This document shows positions 36,112-46,107 of a DNA stretch of 64,000 bases, piece after piece. Both the position numbers and the translations under genes were made by a program. Each line of letters starts with the position of its first letter. Position 1 is the stretch's first letter. Below the pieces are notes generated by a model. That model had not been told where the DNA came from, did not search any database, and was given only the letters and a program-made list of their open reading frames with translations. Source of the DNA: an uncultured Prevotellaceae bacterium (GTDB lineage Bacteria; Bacteroidota; Bacteroidia; Bacteroidales; Bacteroidaceae); contig OMZE01000008.1 in NCBI GenBank assembly GCA_900315455.1, forward strand, positions 1 to 64,000, read 5' to 3'.

Positions 36112-36576
36112 TCACATGACACATGGTTTCCAAACAAACAATCCTTCGGCGGCAGCCAAAGCACCTATAAGTTCAAGCACCTCTTTTGTTGGACTGTAAA
36201 CGGTAAGATGGGTGTCATCTGGGCTGATGCCTATCAACGCCTCCGATGATGCCATCCAAACATAAAGCATGCTTTTCTCCTGCATGCAACATGTCATCAT
36301 CCGCTCTACATCCTGTGGAGAAGGGTTCATCGACCAATTCTCTCCATTCTGTCCGTAAGCCATGTTGTCATAGCAGTTCAACTTCAATAGGATATGGAAG
36401 AATTTCTTATAGATAGCATCTATCTGAGGATGCTTCAAGAGATAATCCTCTATCCTGAAAAACTGTCCGTTGGCGTTTGGGGGCACCTGCCGGGGCAGGA
36501 TGTCAACCACCCAATACGGTTTTTCCAGATAGTCATCAATATCTATCCTTGGTTCGATATTTTTATTTGTCTCCAT
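36112..36576 (-). CDS. Hypothetical cytosolic protein
   Basis: 154 aa beginning METNKNIEPRIDIDDYLEKP, with no signal peptide or membrane segment. Contains PYWVVDILPRQVP, an acidic/aromatic middle, and cysteines in MMTCCMQEK. No family recognised. It starts 14 bp after the TfoX-like gene stop, so they are probably co-transcribed. An in-frame start 21 codons upstream would overlap that gene and is less likely. Confidence 0.6.
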   Translation of the reverse strand: METNKNIEPRIDIDDYLEKPYWVVDILPRQVPPNANGQFFRIEDYLLKHPQIDAIYKKFFHILLKLNCYDNMAYGQNGENWSMNPSPQDVERMMTCCMQEKSMLYVWMASSEALIGISPDDTHLTVYSPTKEVLELIGALAAAEGLFVWKPCVM

Positions 36577-36590
36577 ACCAACTCTCCCCT

Positions 36591-36917
36591 TTAACTGCCC
36601 TTCTTTTTTCTTGGTTTTGGTTCCGGAAGCGACCTGCAAGTCTCACGAACCAGTGTGGAGAGATAGTCGTGGTCATCCACGTCGGCTATATAGAAATAGT
36701 CCTTTGCACCCTCGTAAGGCGGTTGAAGGTCAACAGTTCTCAGCAAGGAGCGTCCTGCCTCCGTGGGTTTCACATAAAAGCGGTCGTCGCAAATGAGACC
36801 GAAAATCTTGCCGTCGCAATAGATGCCGTAATCACCAAACATCTTCTTGACCGTAATCTCACCAGCACCGGCGCACTGGTCGGCTACATATTGTACAAAG
36901 TCAGTGTTGCTTGCCAT
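36591..36917 (-). CDS. TfoX/Sxy N-terminal domain protein
   Basis: 108 aa, one TfoX N-terminal domain: TVKKMFGDYGIYCDGKIFGL, DRFYVKPTEAGR and PPYEGAKDYFYI are family signatures. Full Sxy proteins regulate competence in gamma-proteobacteria; the role of these short Bacteroidota forms is unknown. The tail PKPRKKKGS is basic. Confidence 0.8.
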   Translation of the reverse strand: MASNTDFVQYVADQCAGAGEITVKKMFGDYGIYCDGKIFGLICDDRFYVKPTEAGRSLLRTVDLQPPYEGAKDYFYIADVDDHDYLSTLVRETCRSLPEPKPRKKKGS

Positions 36918-36946
36918 ATTGTTTACTGGAATACATGATATTGTAG

Positions 36947-36980
36947 AAGGCGGAGAAGCCGATTCTGGTTTCTCCGCCTT
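36947..36980. terminator. Hairpin after DUF4301 gene
   Basis: AAGGCGGAGAA / TTCTCCGCCTT, 54 bp after the DUF4301 stop; T-run is good on the plus strand and poor on the minus strand. Confidence 0.55.
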
Positions 36981-37034
36981 TTTCTATTCAGATTGATTTA
37001 CTATTTTTTGGGGGATAAGGATAGCGTCAGCAAA

Positions 37035-38552
37035 TTACTGATGCTGCTCCCTGAGCAAATCGTTGACGGTCTTCACGGGATTGAAGGTGCCAAGGGGCAC
37101 TTCCACGAACACCGTGTTCCAGTTGCTCATCGCACCGTTCCAGAGACCCGGCAACTCAAGCGCCTTGAGTTCCTTGCCGTTTTTGCTCTTGCTGGAGATG
37201 AATCCCGTGGTCTTGTCGACGAACTCCGGCAGGTTGAACGGCTGTCCCTTGTAGTCCTTCACGGCACACACAAGGTCGACGGGATTGAAGTGGGTACCTT
37301 CGGTGAACATCTTCTGGTATTCCGCATTCGACTTGTCAATCTGGCTGCTCTCAAGAATCTGCAGGCTCACGGTGCCATCCTGGTTGTAAGTAAGGAACGG
37401 GCCTCCACCAGGCTCGCCCACATTCTTCACTACGCCACAGACACGCATGGGTCTATTGAGTTTGTTGCGCAGATATACCACGAGTTCGGCATCCTCAAGG
37501 AGTTTGATGTCGTTCTTCCGGCAGCAGAGGTCGCGCTGCACGAAGCGGATGATCTCCTCCAACTGCTCATGGCTGTAACTGCCGGTATCGAGCAGTCGCA
37601 GATATTCAAAGGCTTTCTTCTGCAGCGTCACCAGCACACCGGCGATGACTTGCTTGTAGTCTACGGTCTCCTGCTTCAGTCTGTCGGGCACCACATTATC
37701 GATGTTCTTGATGAAGATGACATCAGCATCGATCTCGTTGAGGTTCTCGATGAGGGCACCATGTCCGCCCGGACGGAAGAGCAGTTTCCCGTCCTCGGTC
37801 CTGAAGGGCGTGTTGTCGGGATTGGCTGCCACGGTATCCGTACTCGGTTTCTGCTCAGAGAACGAGATATTATAATGTATGCCATACTTCTTTGCGTAGC
37901 AGTCTTTTTTCTCCTCTACCTTCTTCTCAAAGAGTGCCATGTGCTCATGGCTCACGGTGAAGTGCACGTTGGCCTCGCCATTGCTGGCAGCATAGAGCGC
38001 CCCCTCCACGAGATGCTCCTCCATCGGTGTGCGAGGTCCCTCGGGATAGTTGTGGAAGAGCAGCAAGCCCTTGGGCAGTTGTCCGTAATTCAGCCCCTCG
38101 CCATTGAGCATGTTGGCCACCACAGCCTTGTACTCGCCCTTCTCCACCAGTTGCTTGATACCCATACCGTTGTTGGCAACACATTTCGCGTCAAGGGCAT
38201 CGTAGAAGGCGAACTTCTCGATATTGTCGAAATAGTTTTTCTCAAAGTCGGTAGTAGGCACGTCGTAATCGGCAGTGAGGAAAGCGAACATGTTCTTGAA
38301 CATACGGCTGGCAGCGCCCGATGCCGGCACAAACTTCACGATTTTGTTTCCGGCAGCCTTGTAAGCATTCCACGCCTCAATCGCCTTCTCTTTTTCCTCT
38401 TTGTCGGGAGCCACGATGCCCTTTCCGATGGCAGCGGCTGCCTCGAGTTTCAGGAAGGGGAATCCGGTCTTGAACTCTTCAAGTTGTACGGCGATTTGCT
38501 CTTCGGTGATACCTTTCTCTTGTAGTTGTTTAAGGTCTTCTTGTGATAACAT
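37035..38552 (-). CDS. DUF4301 family protein
   Basis: 505 aa, the full family length. Has the nucleotidyltransferase-like features VPASGAASRMFKNMF, GLLLFHNYPEGPRTP and RPGGHGALIENLNEIDADV, resembling a sugar-phosphate nucleotidyltransferase fold, but no activity is established to my knowledge. Cytosolic. It lies head-to-head with relA, with 188 bp between the start codons. Confidence 0.88.
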   Translation of the reverse strand: MLSQEDLKQLQEKGITEEQIAVQLEEFKTGFPFLKLEAAAAIGKGIVAPDKEEKEKAIEAWNAYKAAGNKIVKFVPASGAASRMFKNMFAFLTADYDVPTTDFEKNYFDNIEKFAFYDALDAKCVANNGMGIKQLVEKGEYKAVVANMLNGEGLNYGQLPKGLLLFHNYPEGPRTPMEEHLVEGALYAASNGEANVHFTVSHEHMALFEKKVEEKKDCYAKKYGIHYNISFSEQKPSTDTVAANPDNTPFRTEDGKLLFRPGGHGALIENLNEIDADVIFIKNIDNVVPDRLKQETVDYKQVIAGVLVTLQKKAFEYLRLLDTGSYSHEQLEEIIRFVQRDLCCRKNDIKLLEDAELVVYLRNKLNRPMRVCGVVKNVGEPGGGPFLTYNQDGTVSLQILESSQIDKSNAEYQKMFTEGTHFNPVDLVCAVKDYKGQPFNLPEFVDKTTGFISSKSKNGKELKALELPGLWNGAMSNWNTVFVEVPLGTFNPVKTVNDLLREQHQ

Positions 38553-38643
38553 AATATTGTAGATTTAATAACACATTGATAGATTTTATGTCACAAATAT
38601 ACTTACTTTTTCACAAACTCAAGCATTTTTTCGAGAAAAATTG

Positions 38644-38651
38644 TAACTTTG
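38644..38651 (+). promoter_or_regulatory. -7 box of relA
   Basis: TAACTTTG fits TAnnTTTG. It lies inside a longer open frame, supporting the downstream ATG at 38741. Confidence 0.6.
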
Positions 38652-38740
38652 CCGTAAAATTGAAGAATCCATGGAATCATGTCGTTCATACGACGTCCAT
38701 TTTCCGATGGATTTTGTACCACCAAACAGGAGAAACCTAC

Positions 38741-40948
38741 ATGCCCACATCGCCACTCACCGCCGAAGAAAGAAAACAAATCGAGGAACTGAAATCGCAA
38801 CTGCTCACTGCGCTGTCGCCCTATTTCCTTGAAGGCGACACCGACAAAATAGCCCGTCTGCTCGACAACCCACAGTTGTCTGACCAGATGGAGCGCAACG
38901 TGTTTGGCTTGAACCCCTTGCTCTTCGGACTACAGACGGCGAAGATAGCCATCGATGAGACAGGACTGAAGCGCGACGGTCTGATAGCCATCCTGCTCTA
39001 CTCCTGCCGTTCGGCCATCTCGCTCTCAGAAGAGGAGATAGGTGCGACCTATGGCGAAGGCGTGAAGCACATCCTCCACGGCCTCGACCGCGTGCAGCAA
39101 CTCTACCAGCGCACACCCGTCATAGAGAGTGAGAATTTCCGCAATCTTCTGGTGTCGTTTGCCGAAGACATGCGCGTCATCCTTATTATGATAGCCGACC
39201 GTGTGAACCTGATGCGGCAGATTCGCGACACCGACAAGGAGGAGGAGAAGCGCCGTGTGTCGGAAGAGGCGTCATACCTCTACGCCCCACTCGCCCACAA
39301 ACTGGGTCTGTACAAGTTGAAGAGCGAACTCGAGGACCTGAGCCTGAAATACCTCGAGCACGACGCCTATTACATGATCAAGGACAAACTCAATGCCACC
39401 AAGCGTTCACGCGACGCCTATATCGAGCGCTTCATCGGCCCTATCGACGAGAAGTTGCGTGCTGCCGGACTGAAGTTCCACATGAAAGGGCGCACGAAGA
39501 GCATTCACAGCATCTGGCAGAAGATGAAGAAGCAGAAGTGCGGTTTCGAAGGCATCTACGACCTCTTTGCCATCCGCATCATCATCGATGCGCCTCTGGA
39601 AAAGGAGAAGATGCAATGCTGGCAGGTATTCTCCGTCATCACCGACATGTACCAGCCCAACCCGAAACGCATGCGCGACTGGCTCTCCGTGCCCAAGTCA
39701 AACGGCTATGAGAGTCTCCACATCACCGTCCTCGGTCCGGAGAACAAATGGGTGGAGGTGCAGATACGCACCGAGCGCATGGATGAGATAGCCGAGAGAG
39801 GTCTCGCCGCCCATTGGCGTTACAAGGGGATTCGGAGTGAGTCGGGCATCGACGAGTGGCTAAACGATATCCGTTCGGCACTGGAAAGCAACGACGACCT
39901 GCAGGTCATGGACCAGTTCAAGATGGACCTCTATGAAGACGAAGTGTTTGTCTTCACCCCAAAGGGCGACCTGCTGAAGTTTCCCAAGGGGGCTACCATC
40001 CTCGACTTCGCCTACTCCATCCACTCCAACGTGGGCAACCACTGCGTGGGAGGGCGCATCAACGGCAAGATGGTGCCGGTGCGCGAACTGCTGGTGAGCG
40101 GCGACCAAGTGGAGATTCTCACGTCCAACAACCAGAAGCCGAAGCAAGACTGGCTCCAGATTGTGAAAACCTCGCGGGCGAAGTCGAAGATTCGACTGGC
40201 ACTCAAGGAGACTCAGGTGAAAGATGCGCTCTATGCCAAAGAGATGCTGGAACGTCGGCTGAAAAACCGGAAGATGGAGATGGAGGAAGCCACGATGTCG
40301 CACCTCATCAAGAAACTTGGTTTCAAGGAAACGAGCGACTTCTACAAACAACTCGCCGACGAGAAACTCGACCCCAACGAGGTCATCGAGAAGTATATCG
40401 AGGTGAAGCAGGCCGACAGCGGCAACACCCCACAAGGTCCAGTACGCAGCGCCGGGGAATTCAACTATTCGAACCCCGACGAGCAGATAGCCATAAAGAA
40501 CGACGACGTGCTGGTGGTAGACCGCGACTTGAAAGGCATCGACTACCAACTGGCGAAATGCTGCAACCCCATCTATGGTGACAAGATTTTCGGTTTTGTA
40601 ACGGTGAACGGCGGCATCAAGGTGCATCGAACCGACTGCCCCAACGCACCCGAACTGCGCAAGCGATTCGGCTACCGCGTAGTCCGCGCCCGATGGAGTG
40701 GCAAGGGCACCTCGCAATATTCCATCACACTACGTGTGGTGGGCAATGACGACATCGGCATTGTCAACAACATCACGAGCATCATCTCCAAGGAGGAGAG
40801 AATCGTGATGCGCTCCATCAACATCGACAGCCATGACGGACTCTTTGGCGGCATCATGGTCGTACAACTCGACGACACCTCGCGCCTAGAAGCCCTCATC
40901 AAGAAACTGCGCACCGTAAAGGGAGTAAAGCAAGTGGAGAGAATTTGA
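38741..40948 (+). CDS. relA: RelA/SpoT family (p)ppGpp synthetase with degenerate hydrolase domain
   Basis: 735 aa. Domains: HD-like 15-180, synthetase 220-340 (GRTKSIHSIWQKMKKQ, IYDLFAIRII, SNGYESLHITV, EVQIRTERMDE), TGS about 370-430 (VFVFTPKGDLLKFPKGATI), helical/zinc-finger region, and C-terminal ACT (DDIGIVNNITSIISKEE). In the HD domain the usual LLHDVVEDT is replaced by LLYSCRSAI, so ppGpp hydrolysis is probably lost, while the synthetase motifs look intact. ATG at 38741 follows AGGAGAAAC, a good ribosome site. Confidence 0.92.
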   Translation: MPTSPLTAEERKQIEELKSQLLTALSPYFLEGDTDKIARLLDNPQLSDQMERNVFGLNPLLFGLQTAKIAIDETGLKRDGLIAILLYSCRSAISLSEEEIGATYGEGVKHILHGLDRVQQLYQRTPVIESENFRNLLVSFAEDMRVILIMIADRVNLMRQIRDTDKEEEKRRVSEEASYLYAPLAHKLGLYKLKSELEDLSLKYLEHDAYYMIKDKLNATKRSRDAYIERFIGPIDEKLRAAGLKFHMKGRTKSIHSIWQKMKKQKCGFEGIYDLFAIRIIIDAPLEKEKMQCWQVFSVITDMYQPNPKRMRDWLSVPKSNGYESLHITVLGPENKWVEVQIRTERMDEIAERGLAAHWRYKGIRSESGIDEWLNDIRSALESNDDLQVMDQFKMDLYEDEVFVFTPKGDLLKFPKGATILDFAYSIHSNVGNHCVGGRINGKMVPVRELLVSGDQVEILTSNNQKPKQDWLQIVKTSRAKSKIRLALKETQVKDALYAKEMLERRLKNRKMEMEEATMSHLIKKLGFKETSDFYKQLADEKLDPNEVIEKYIEVKQADSGNTPQGPVRSAGEFNYSNPDEQIAIKNDDVLVVDRDLKGIDYQLAKCCNPIYGDKIFGFVTVNGGIKVHRTDCPNAPELRKRFGYRVVRARWSGKGTSQYSITLRVVGNDDIGIVNNITSIISKEERIVMRSINIDSHDGLFGGIMVVQLDDTSRLEALIKKLRTVKGVKQVERI

Positions 40949-41250
40949 GAGGTTTAAGGTTTGAGGTTTAAGATTTATCATGCTGTGCATGATGAACTAT
41001 GCGAATAAACTGAAGTCATTAACAACCGAAAGACCTCCTATATTTTGTATAAAAATACGTGTTATGCATCATTTATACTGTTTTTAGTGCATTTCATACA
41101 CTTTTTTGCACAAAAAATTATCCATTGGCAAATTGTTTTTATACCTTTGCAGCGCGTTTCGAAGTGACAGCATCCTTGCATAGGAAAAGCCTTTTTTATG
41201 CATAAAGAGAGTCTCATAGGAATTAAACTTATATCAATCATATACTTCAA
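40948..41250. other. Intergenic region with heptamer repeats and the malic enzyme promoter
   Basis: Heptamers GAGGTTTAAGGTTTGAGGTT at 40948-40977. A -7 box TACCTTTG at 41142-41149 is about 100 bp before the malic enzyme ATG. No clear terminator or gene. Confidence 0.55.
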
Positions 41251-43542
41251 ATGGTAAAAATCACGAAAGAAGCAGCCCTGGCCTACCACAAGAGTGGCCG
41301 CCCCGGCAAAATAGAAGTAAAGCCCACAAAACCCTACCGCACACAGACCGACCTCAGCCTGGCCTACTCGCCGGGAGTGGCGTTCCCCTGCCTCGAAATA
41401 CAGGAAAATGCCGACGAGGCCTATAAGTACACCGACAAGGGAAACCTCGTGGCAGTCATCAGCAATGGCACCGCCGTACTCGGACTGGGCGACATCGGCG
41501 CACTCAGCGGAAAACCCGTGATGGAGGGTAAAGGCCTGCTCTTCAAGATTTATGGAGGCATCGACGTGTTCGACATCGAAGTGGCAGAGAAAGACCCGGA
41601 GAAGTTTTGCGAGGCCGTGGAGCGCATTGCCCCCACCTTTGGTGGCATCAACCTTGAGGACATCAAGGCTCCCGAGTGTTTCTACATCGAGGAGCGCCTG
41701 AAACGCACTCTCGACATCCCCGTGATGCACGACGACCAGCATGGCACCGCCATCATCTCTGCCGCCGGACTGAAGAATGCCCTTGAGGTGAATGGCAAAG
41801 ACATTGCCAAGGTGCAAATCGTGGTCAACGGTGCCGGTGCAGCAGCCATCTCGTGCACGAAACTATACATGGCTCTTGGCGCGAAGAAAGAGAACATCCT
41901 CATGCTCGACTCGAAAGGAGTCATCTGCAGCGACCGTGAAGACCTGAACGAACAGAAACGCTTCTTCGCCACCGAGCGCCGCGACGTGCACACTCTGGAA
42001 GAGGCCGTCAGGGATGCCGACGTCTTCGTGGGTTTATCGAAAGGCAACGTGCTGACGAAAGACATGGTGCGCTCGATGGCCAAAGACCCCATCGTCTTCG
42101 CCCTTGCCAACCCTGTGCCCGAAATATCGTATGAAGACGCTATGGACTCGCGCGACGACGTGCTGATGGCGACAGGCCGCAGCGACTATCCCAACCAAAT
42201 CAACAACGTGATTGGCTTCCCCTACATCTTCAGGGGCGCCCTCGACGTACATGCCCGGGCCATCAACGAAGAAATGAAAATGGCTGCCGTACATGCCATC
42301 GCCGACCTCGCCAAGCAACCCGTTCCGGATGTGGTGAACGATATATATAAAGTCAACAACCTCACCTTCGGTCCCTCCTACTTCATTCCCAAACCCGTAG
42401 ACCCGCGACTCATCACAGAGGTATCGGCAGCCGTAGCCAAAGCAGCCATCGACAGCGGAGTGGCACGCAAGACCATCACCGACTGGGAAGACTACAAGAA
42501 CCGCCTGCGACAGATGCTCGGTCTGCAGACCAAGGTCACCCGAAAACTCTACGACACTGCACGTGCCCATCCGCAACGTGTGGTCTTCGCCGAAGGCATT
42601 CATCCCACGATGCTGAAGGCAGCAGTGCAGGCGAAGGCAGAGGGCATCTGCGAGCCCATACTCCTCGGCAACGACGAGCGCATCGAGAAACTCGCAGCAC
42701 AACTCGACCTGAGCCTCGACGGCATCGAAATCGTCAACCTGCGCCACGACCGCGAAGCAGAGCGCCGCGAACGCTACGCACGCATCCTCACGGAGAAACG
42801 CCAGCGCGATGGTTACACTTTCGAGGAAGCCAACGACAAGATGTTTGAGCGCAACTACTTCGGCATGATGATGGTGGAGACGGGCGACGCCGACGCCTTC
42901 ATCACTGGCCTTTACACCAAGTATTCCAACACGCTGAAGGTGGTGAAGGAAATCATCGGCGTGCGACCGGAATTCAACACCTTCGGCACGATGCATATCC
43001 TCAACTCCAAGCGAGGCACCTTCTTCGTTGCCGACACACTCATCAACAACAACCCCGATGCCAACAAACTCGTCGACATCGCCAAACTGGCATCCACTGC
43101 CGTGCACTTCTTCAATGTAAACCCGAAGATTGCGCTCATCAGCCATTCCAACTTCGGCTCCGACCAGTCGGAAGGGAGCAGGAAGGTGCGCGAGGCCGTG
43201 GCAAAGATACATGAGCAGATGCCCGACCTGCCCATCGACGGAGAGATGCAGATCAGCACTGCTCTCGACCGGGAGTTGCGCGACTCGCTCTATCCCTTCA
43301 ACCGCCTGAAGGGTATGGACGTGAACACCCTCGTCTTCCCCAACCTCACGAGTGCCCGTTCGTCGTACAAGATGCTGCAGGCACTGGAGCCCGACATCGA
43401 AATCATCGGCCCCATCCAGATGGGACTGAACAAACCCATCCACTTTGCAGACTACGGCAGTTCGGTGCGCGATGTGGTGAGCATTACCGCCGTGGCAGTC
43501 ATCGATGCCTATGTCGACAAAATCAAGAGAAGTTACAAATAA
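41251..43542 (+). CDS. maeB: NADP-dependent malic enzyme (fused to phosphotransacetylase-like domain)
   Basis: 763 aa. Residues 1-430 are malic enzyme: [15 protein letters not shown] (catalytic Tyr), [15 protein letters not shown] (Lys), [12 protein letters not shown] (metal site), [16 protein letters not shown] (NADP). Residues 430-763 are a phosphate acetyl/butyryltransferase-like domain ([34 protein letters not shown]), usually regulatory in MaeB. It converts malate to pyruvate and makes NADPH. Single-gene unit with its own terminator. Confidence 0.94.
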   Translation: MVKITKEAALAYHKSGRPGKIEVKPTKPYRTQTDLSLAYSPGVAFPCLEIQENADEAYKYTDKGNLVAVISNGTAVLGLGDIGALSGKPVMEGKGLLFKIYGGIDVFDIEVAEKDPEKFCEAVERIAPTFGGINLEDIKAPECFYIEERLKRTLDIPVMHDDQHGTAIISAAGLKNALEVNGKDIAKVQIVVNGAGAAAISCTKLYMALGAKKENILMLDSKGVICSDREDLNEQKRFFATERRDVHTLEEAVRDADVFVGLSKGNVLTKDMVRSMAKDPIVFALANPVPEISYEDAMDSRDDVLMATGRSDYPNQINNVIGFPYIFRGALDVHARAINEEMKMAAVHAIADLAKQPVPDVVNDIYKVNNLTFGPSYFIPKPVDPRLITEVSAAVAKAAIDSGVARKTITDWEDYKNRLRQMLGLQTKVTRKLYDTARAHPQRVVFAEGIHPTMLKAAVQAKAEGICEPILLGNDERIEKLAAQLDLSLDGIEIVNLRHDREAERRERYARILTEKRQRDGYTFEEANDKMFERNYFGMMMVETGDADAFITGLYTKYSNTLKVVKEIIGVRPEFNTFGTMHILNSKRGTFFVADTLINNNPDANKLVDIAKLASTAVHFFNVNPKIALISHSNFGSDQSEGSRKVREAVAKIHEQMPDLPIDGEMQISTALDRELRDSLYPFNRLKGMDVNTLVFPNLTSARSSYKMLQALEPDIEIIGPIQMGLNKPIHFADYGSSVRDVVSITAVAVIDAYVDKIKRSYK

Positions 43543-43587
43543 AGTCTGGCTGCTGTTTCCATAGTAAAGCCAAGGACACAAAAAAAC

Positions 43588-43623
43588 AATCGCGCCACCA
43601 ACGCTTTGGTGACGCGATTTTTA
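43588..43623 (+). terminator. Terminator of maeB
   Basis: AATCGCG.CACCAA / TTGGTG.CGCGATT with one mismatch, loop CGCT, followed by TTTTT. The rest of 43624-43886 is AT-rich with no gene. Confidence 0.85.
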
Positions 43624-43857
43624 CTTAACCTAAATAACTATCAACCTAATAATCAAAACCTAACCTAAAATCATACTTAACTATCCATGTATTTCATTAA
43701 CCTAACAATCTTGTGTTATTTCATTGGCAAAGTTAAGGCCTGTCCGTCAGCATCGCAAGTTTTTTGCCCAAAAGTCCTTGAAAAGCATCAGACAACGTGC
43801 CTCTTTATAGACAAAGAGACAAAACAGACAGAAAATCTGTCTCAAACAAGAAAAAAA

Positions 43858-43891
43858 ATTGAAAATTGAAGATTGAAGATTGAAAATCAAT
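43858..43891. repeat. Heptamer repeats (ATTGAAR)n
   Basis: Four units of ATTGAAA/ATTGAAG at the 3' end of the minus-strand gene; same family as 48201-48249. Confidence 0.6.
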
Positions 43892-44582
43892 CCCCGAGAG
43901 TCCAGGTGCCCAACCTCCGCAATGGCTGATTGGGAATCTTCGTCCACTTCTCCTTCGGCTTCACGCTGTCGTCAAAAGCATTATACTTCACCACCTGTTT
44001 CCTGTGCGTGAGATAATTGATGCTCGTCCGTTCACCTTCACCGCTGTTGCGCATAAAATAATCATTGTCTTCGCCGATAAGGAAAAAGTCATTGTTTTGG
44101 TAGCGAAACACATACTTCTCGTTGGTGTTGCCCCAGCCACCCACACTCGAGAAATGGCCGATGCTTATCGAGAACACCCCCTTGTCGTTCACCTCGAGCC
44201 CGAAATCCAGGAAATGGTAAGCGTCGTCACGGGCAGGGAGCACACTGTCGGACTGGAACCTGCACGAATAGCCACCATGGCCATTTCCGAAAAACACGCT
44301 GAACACGGGTTTGTTAGTATCTACAGTGTCGCCCAGTTCATTCACAATCATCATCTCCTGAAAATGAGGGGTCGCTATCATCACAATATCATCGATGCCG
44401 TCTCTGTTCACGTCGCCAAGTTGCTCAGTGGCACCCCACGAACGGAGGGTGGTCAGGTCATAACTGGTCGTTGCCTGCGAAATGTTGACAGGCAACAAAT
44501 GTGCGCTCACCGTATCCATAACGAAGAGCGACAAAGCGAAAACAGCCATTCTCAGACTACGGGCAAATAAAAGATGTTTCAT
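43887..44582 (-). CDS. Exported protein with FG-GAP/VCBS-like repeat
   Basis: 231 aa. Signal peptide around AVFALSLFVMDTVSA; then GDVNRDGIDDIVMIATPHF, a calcium-binding FG-GAP/VCBS-like loop, and FFGNGHGGYSC. The start at 44582 (MKHLLFARSL) is chosen by the signal peptide; codons upstream fall in the nonamer repeat. Function unknown; probably surface or periplasmic. Confidence 0.65.
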   Translation of the reverse strand: MKHLLFARSLRMAVFALSLFVMDTVSAHLLPVNISQATTSYDLTTLRSWGATEQLGDVNRDGIDDIVMIATPHFQEMMIVNELGDTVDTNKPVFSVFFGNGHGGYSCRFQSDSVLPARDDAYHFLDFGLEVNDKGVFSISIGHFSSVGGWGNTNEKYVFRYQNNDFFLIGEDNDYFMRNSGEGERTSINYLTHRKQVVKYNAFDDSVKPKEKWTKIPNQPLRRLGTWTLGD

Positions 44583-44710
44583 GATGTTTAAGCGCAGTTG
44601 ATTGTACGATAGATGATGAAAAATATGGTTTATAATGTGCAAAGATAAGTCAAAAAAGGGACAAAGCCAAATCAATCTTACACTTTTTGATACGTCCACG
44701 TTGTCGATAA

Positions 44711-44746
44711 CGCCCATTGCGCCCATCGCGCCCATCGCACCCATAA
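44711..44746. repeat. Nonamer tandem repeat CGCCCATYG
   Basis: Four 9-bp units (CGCCCATTG, CGCCCATCG twice, then CACCCATAA). Confidence 0.75.
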
Positions 44747-44814
44747 AATCCCTCAAAAATCCGTCATCATTATGTGAAAAACACCCTTGTAACGAAAAAA
44801 TAATGCGTGTTCAC

Positions 44815-44845
44815 TTGTTTCGTATCGAAAAAACAATTATCTTTG
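44815..44845 (+). promoter_or_regulatory. Promoter of the aminotransferase-dehydratase operon
   Basis: TTG at 44815-44817, 20-bp spacer, TATCTTTG at 44838-44845; leader about 80 nt. Confidence 0.7.
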
Positions 44846-44931
44846 CCGTCTGAAAAAGCATAGAATCGTTAATGCCGGCCTAACCAGCATTTGTACAGGA
44901 TTAACACTTCAACGACAAAAACAAAGGTCAC

Positions 44932-46107
44932 ATGTCAAAGAACAAAAAAGTATATTTATGTCTTGCCCACATGAGCAGCAATGAGATGAAATTCATCCAG
45001 GAGGCGTTCGACACCAACTGGGTTGTGCCATTGGGTCCCAACGTCAACGGGTTTGAGGAAGACCTCGAGAAGTTCGTAGGTGAGGGAAAGAAGGTGGTGG
45101 CCCTCGCATCAGGTACAGCCGCCGTGCATCTGGGCATGGTGTCGCTTGGTGTAGGACCTGGCGACGAAGTGGTGTGTCAGAGTTTCACCTTCGCAGCATC
45201 CTGCAACCCAGCCAGGTATCTCGGTGCCACACCGGTGTTCGTCGACTCCGAGGAGAAGACATGGAACATTGACCCCAACATCCTTGAGGATGCCGTAAAA
45301 GACCGCATACGCAAAACCGGCCGCAAGCCCAAGGCCATCGTTCCCGTGTATATGTATGGCATGCCCGCCTACATCGATGAGGTGCTGGCAGTGGGCAAGC
45401 AATACGATATCCCCGTACTTGAAGACTCCGCCGAGGCATTCGGCTCTCTCTACAAGGGCCGCATGACAGGCTCTATGGGCGAATATGGCGTGATGAGTTT
45501 CAATGGCAACAAGATGATTACCACCTCGGGTGGCGGTGCACTTGTATGCCCCAACGAAGAGGCAAAGAAGCGAATCATGTTCTACGCCACCCAGGCACGT
45601 GAAGACAAGCCCTACTACCTGCACGAACATATCGGCTACAACTACCGCATGAGCAACGTGTGCGCCGGCATCGGCCGCGGACAAATGACAGTTGTTCACG
45701 ACCACATAGAGCACCACAGGAAGATTGCCGCCATGTATGCCGAGGCTTTCGAAGGTCACCCCATCGTGAAAGTGCATACCGAGCCCGAGGAATACATGCG
45801 TTCCAACTTCTGGCTCAGCACCATCACCTTCGAGACCGGCGATACCAATATCAGCGAGATGGAACCCGCCCCCATCGTCATGGAGGCCATGGCTGCCCTC
45901 GCCGCCGAAGACATCGAGAGCCGTCCTCTCTGGCGGCCGATGCATACCCAGCCCGTTTACAACGGTGCTCCCGCCTACATCAACGGCACATGCGAACGTC
46001 TCTTCAAGAAGGGACTCTGCCTGCCATCAGGCCCATGTGTAGATGATTCCGACGTGGAGCGAGTCATCAAAACCATCAAAAAAGTGGCGGAGGGACATCT
46101 AGTATGA
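44932..46107 (+). CDS. DegT/DnrJ/EryC1/StrS family sugar aminotransferase
   Basis: 391-aa PLP enzyme. SGTAAVHLGMVSLGVGPGDE binds PLP phosphate, EDSAEAFGSLYKG holds the Asp for the ring nitrogen, and the catalytic Lys is in SFNGNKMITTSGGG. It probably aminates a 4-keto-6-deoxy-hexose nucleotide (PglE/perosamine-synthase type), with the substrate supplied by the dehydratase encoded next, whose ATG overlaps this stop by 4 bases. Product likely used in capsule or protein glycosylation. Confidence 0.9.
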   Translation: MSKNKKVYLCLAHMSSNEMKFIQEAFDTNWVVPLGPNVNGFEEDLEKFVGEGKKVVALASGTAAVHLGMVSLGVGPGDEVVCQSFTFAASCNPARYLGATPVFVDSEEKTWNIDPNILEDAVKDRIRKTGRKPKAIVPVYMYGMPAYIDEVLAVGKQYDIPVLEDSAEAFGSLYKGRMTGSMGEYGVMSFNGNKMITTSGGGALVCPNEEAKKRIMFYATQAREDKPYYLHEHIGYNYRMSNVCAGIGRGQMTVVHDHIEHHRKIAAMYAEAFEGHPIVKVHTEPEEYMRSNFWLSTITFETGDTNISEMEPAPIVMEAMAALAAEDIESRPLWRPMHTQPVYNGAPAYINGTCERLFKKGLCLPSGPCVDDSDVERVIKTIKKVAEGHLV

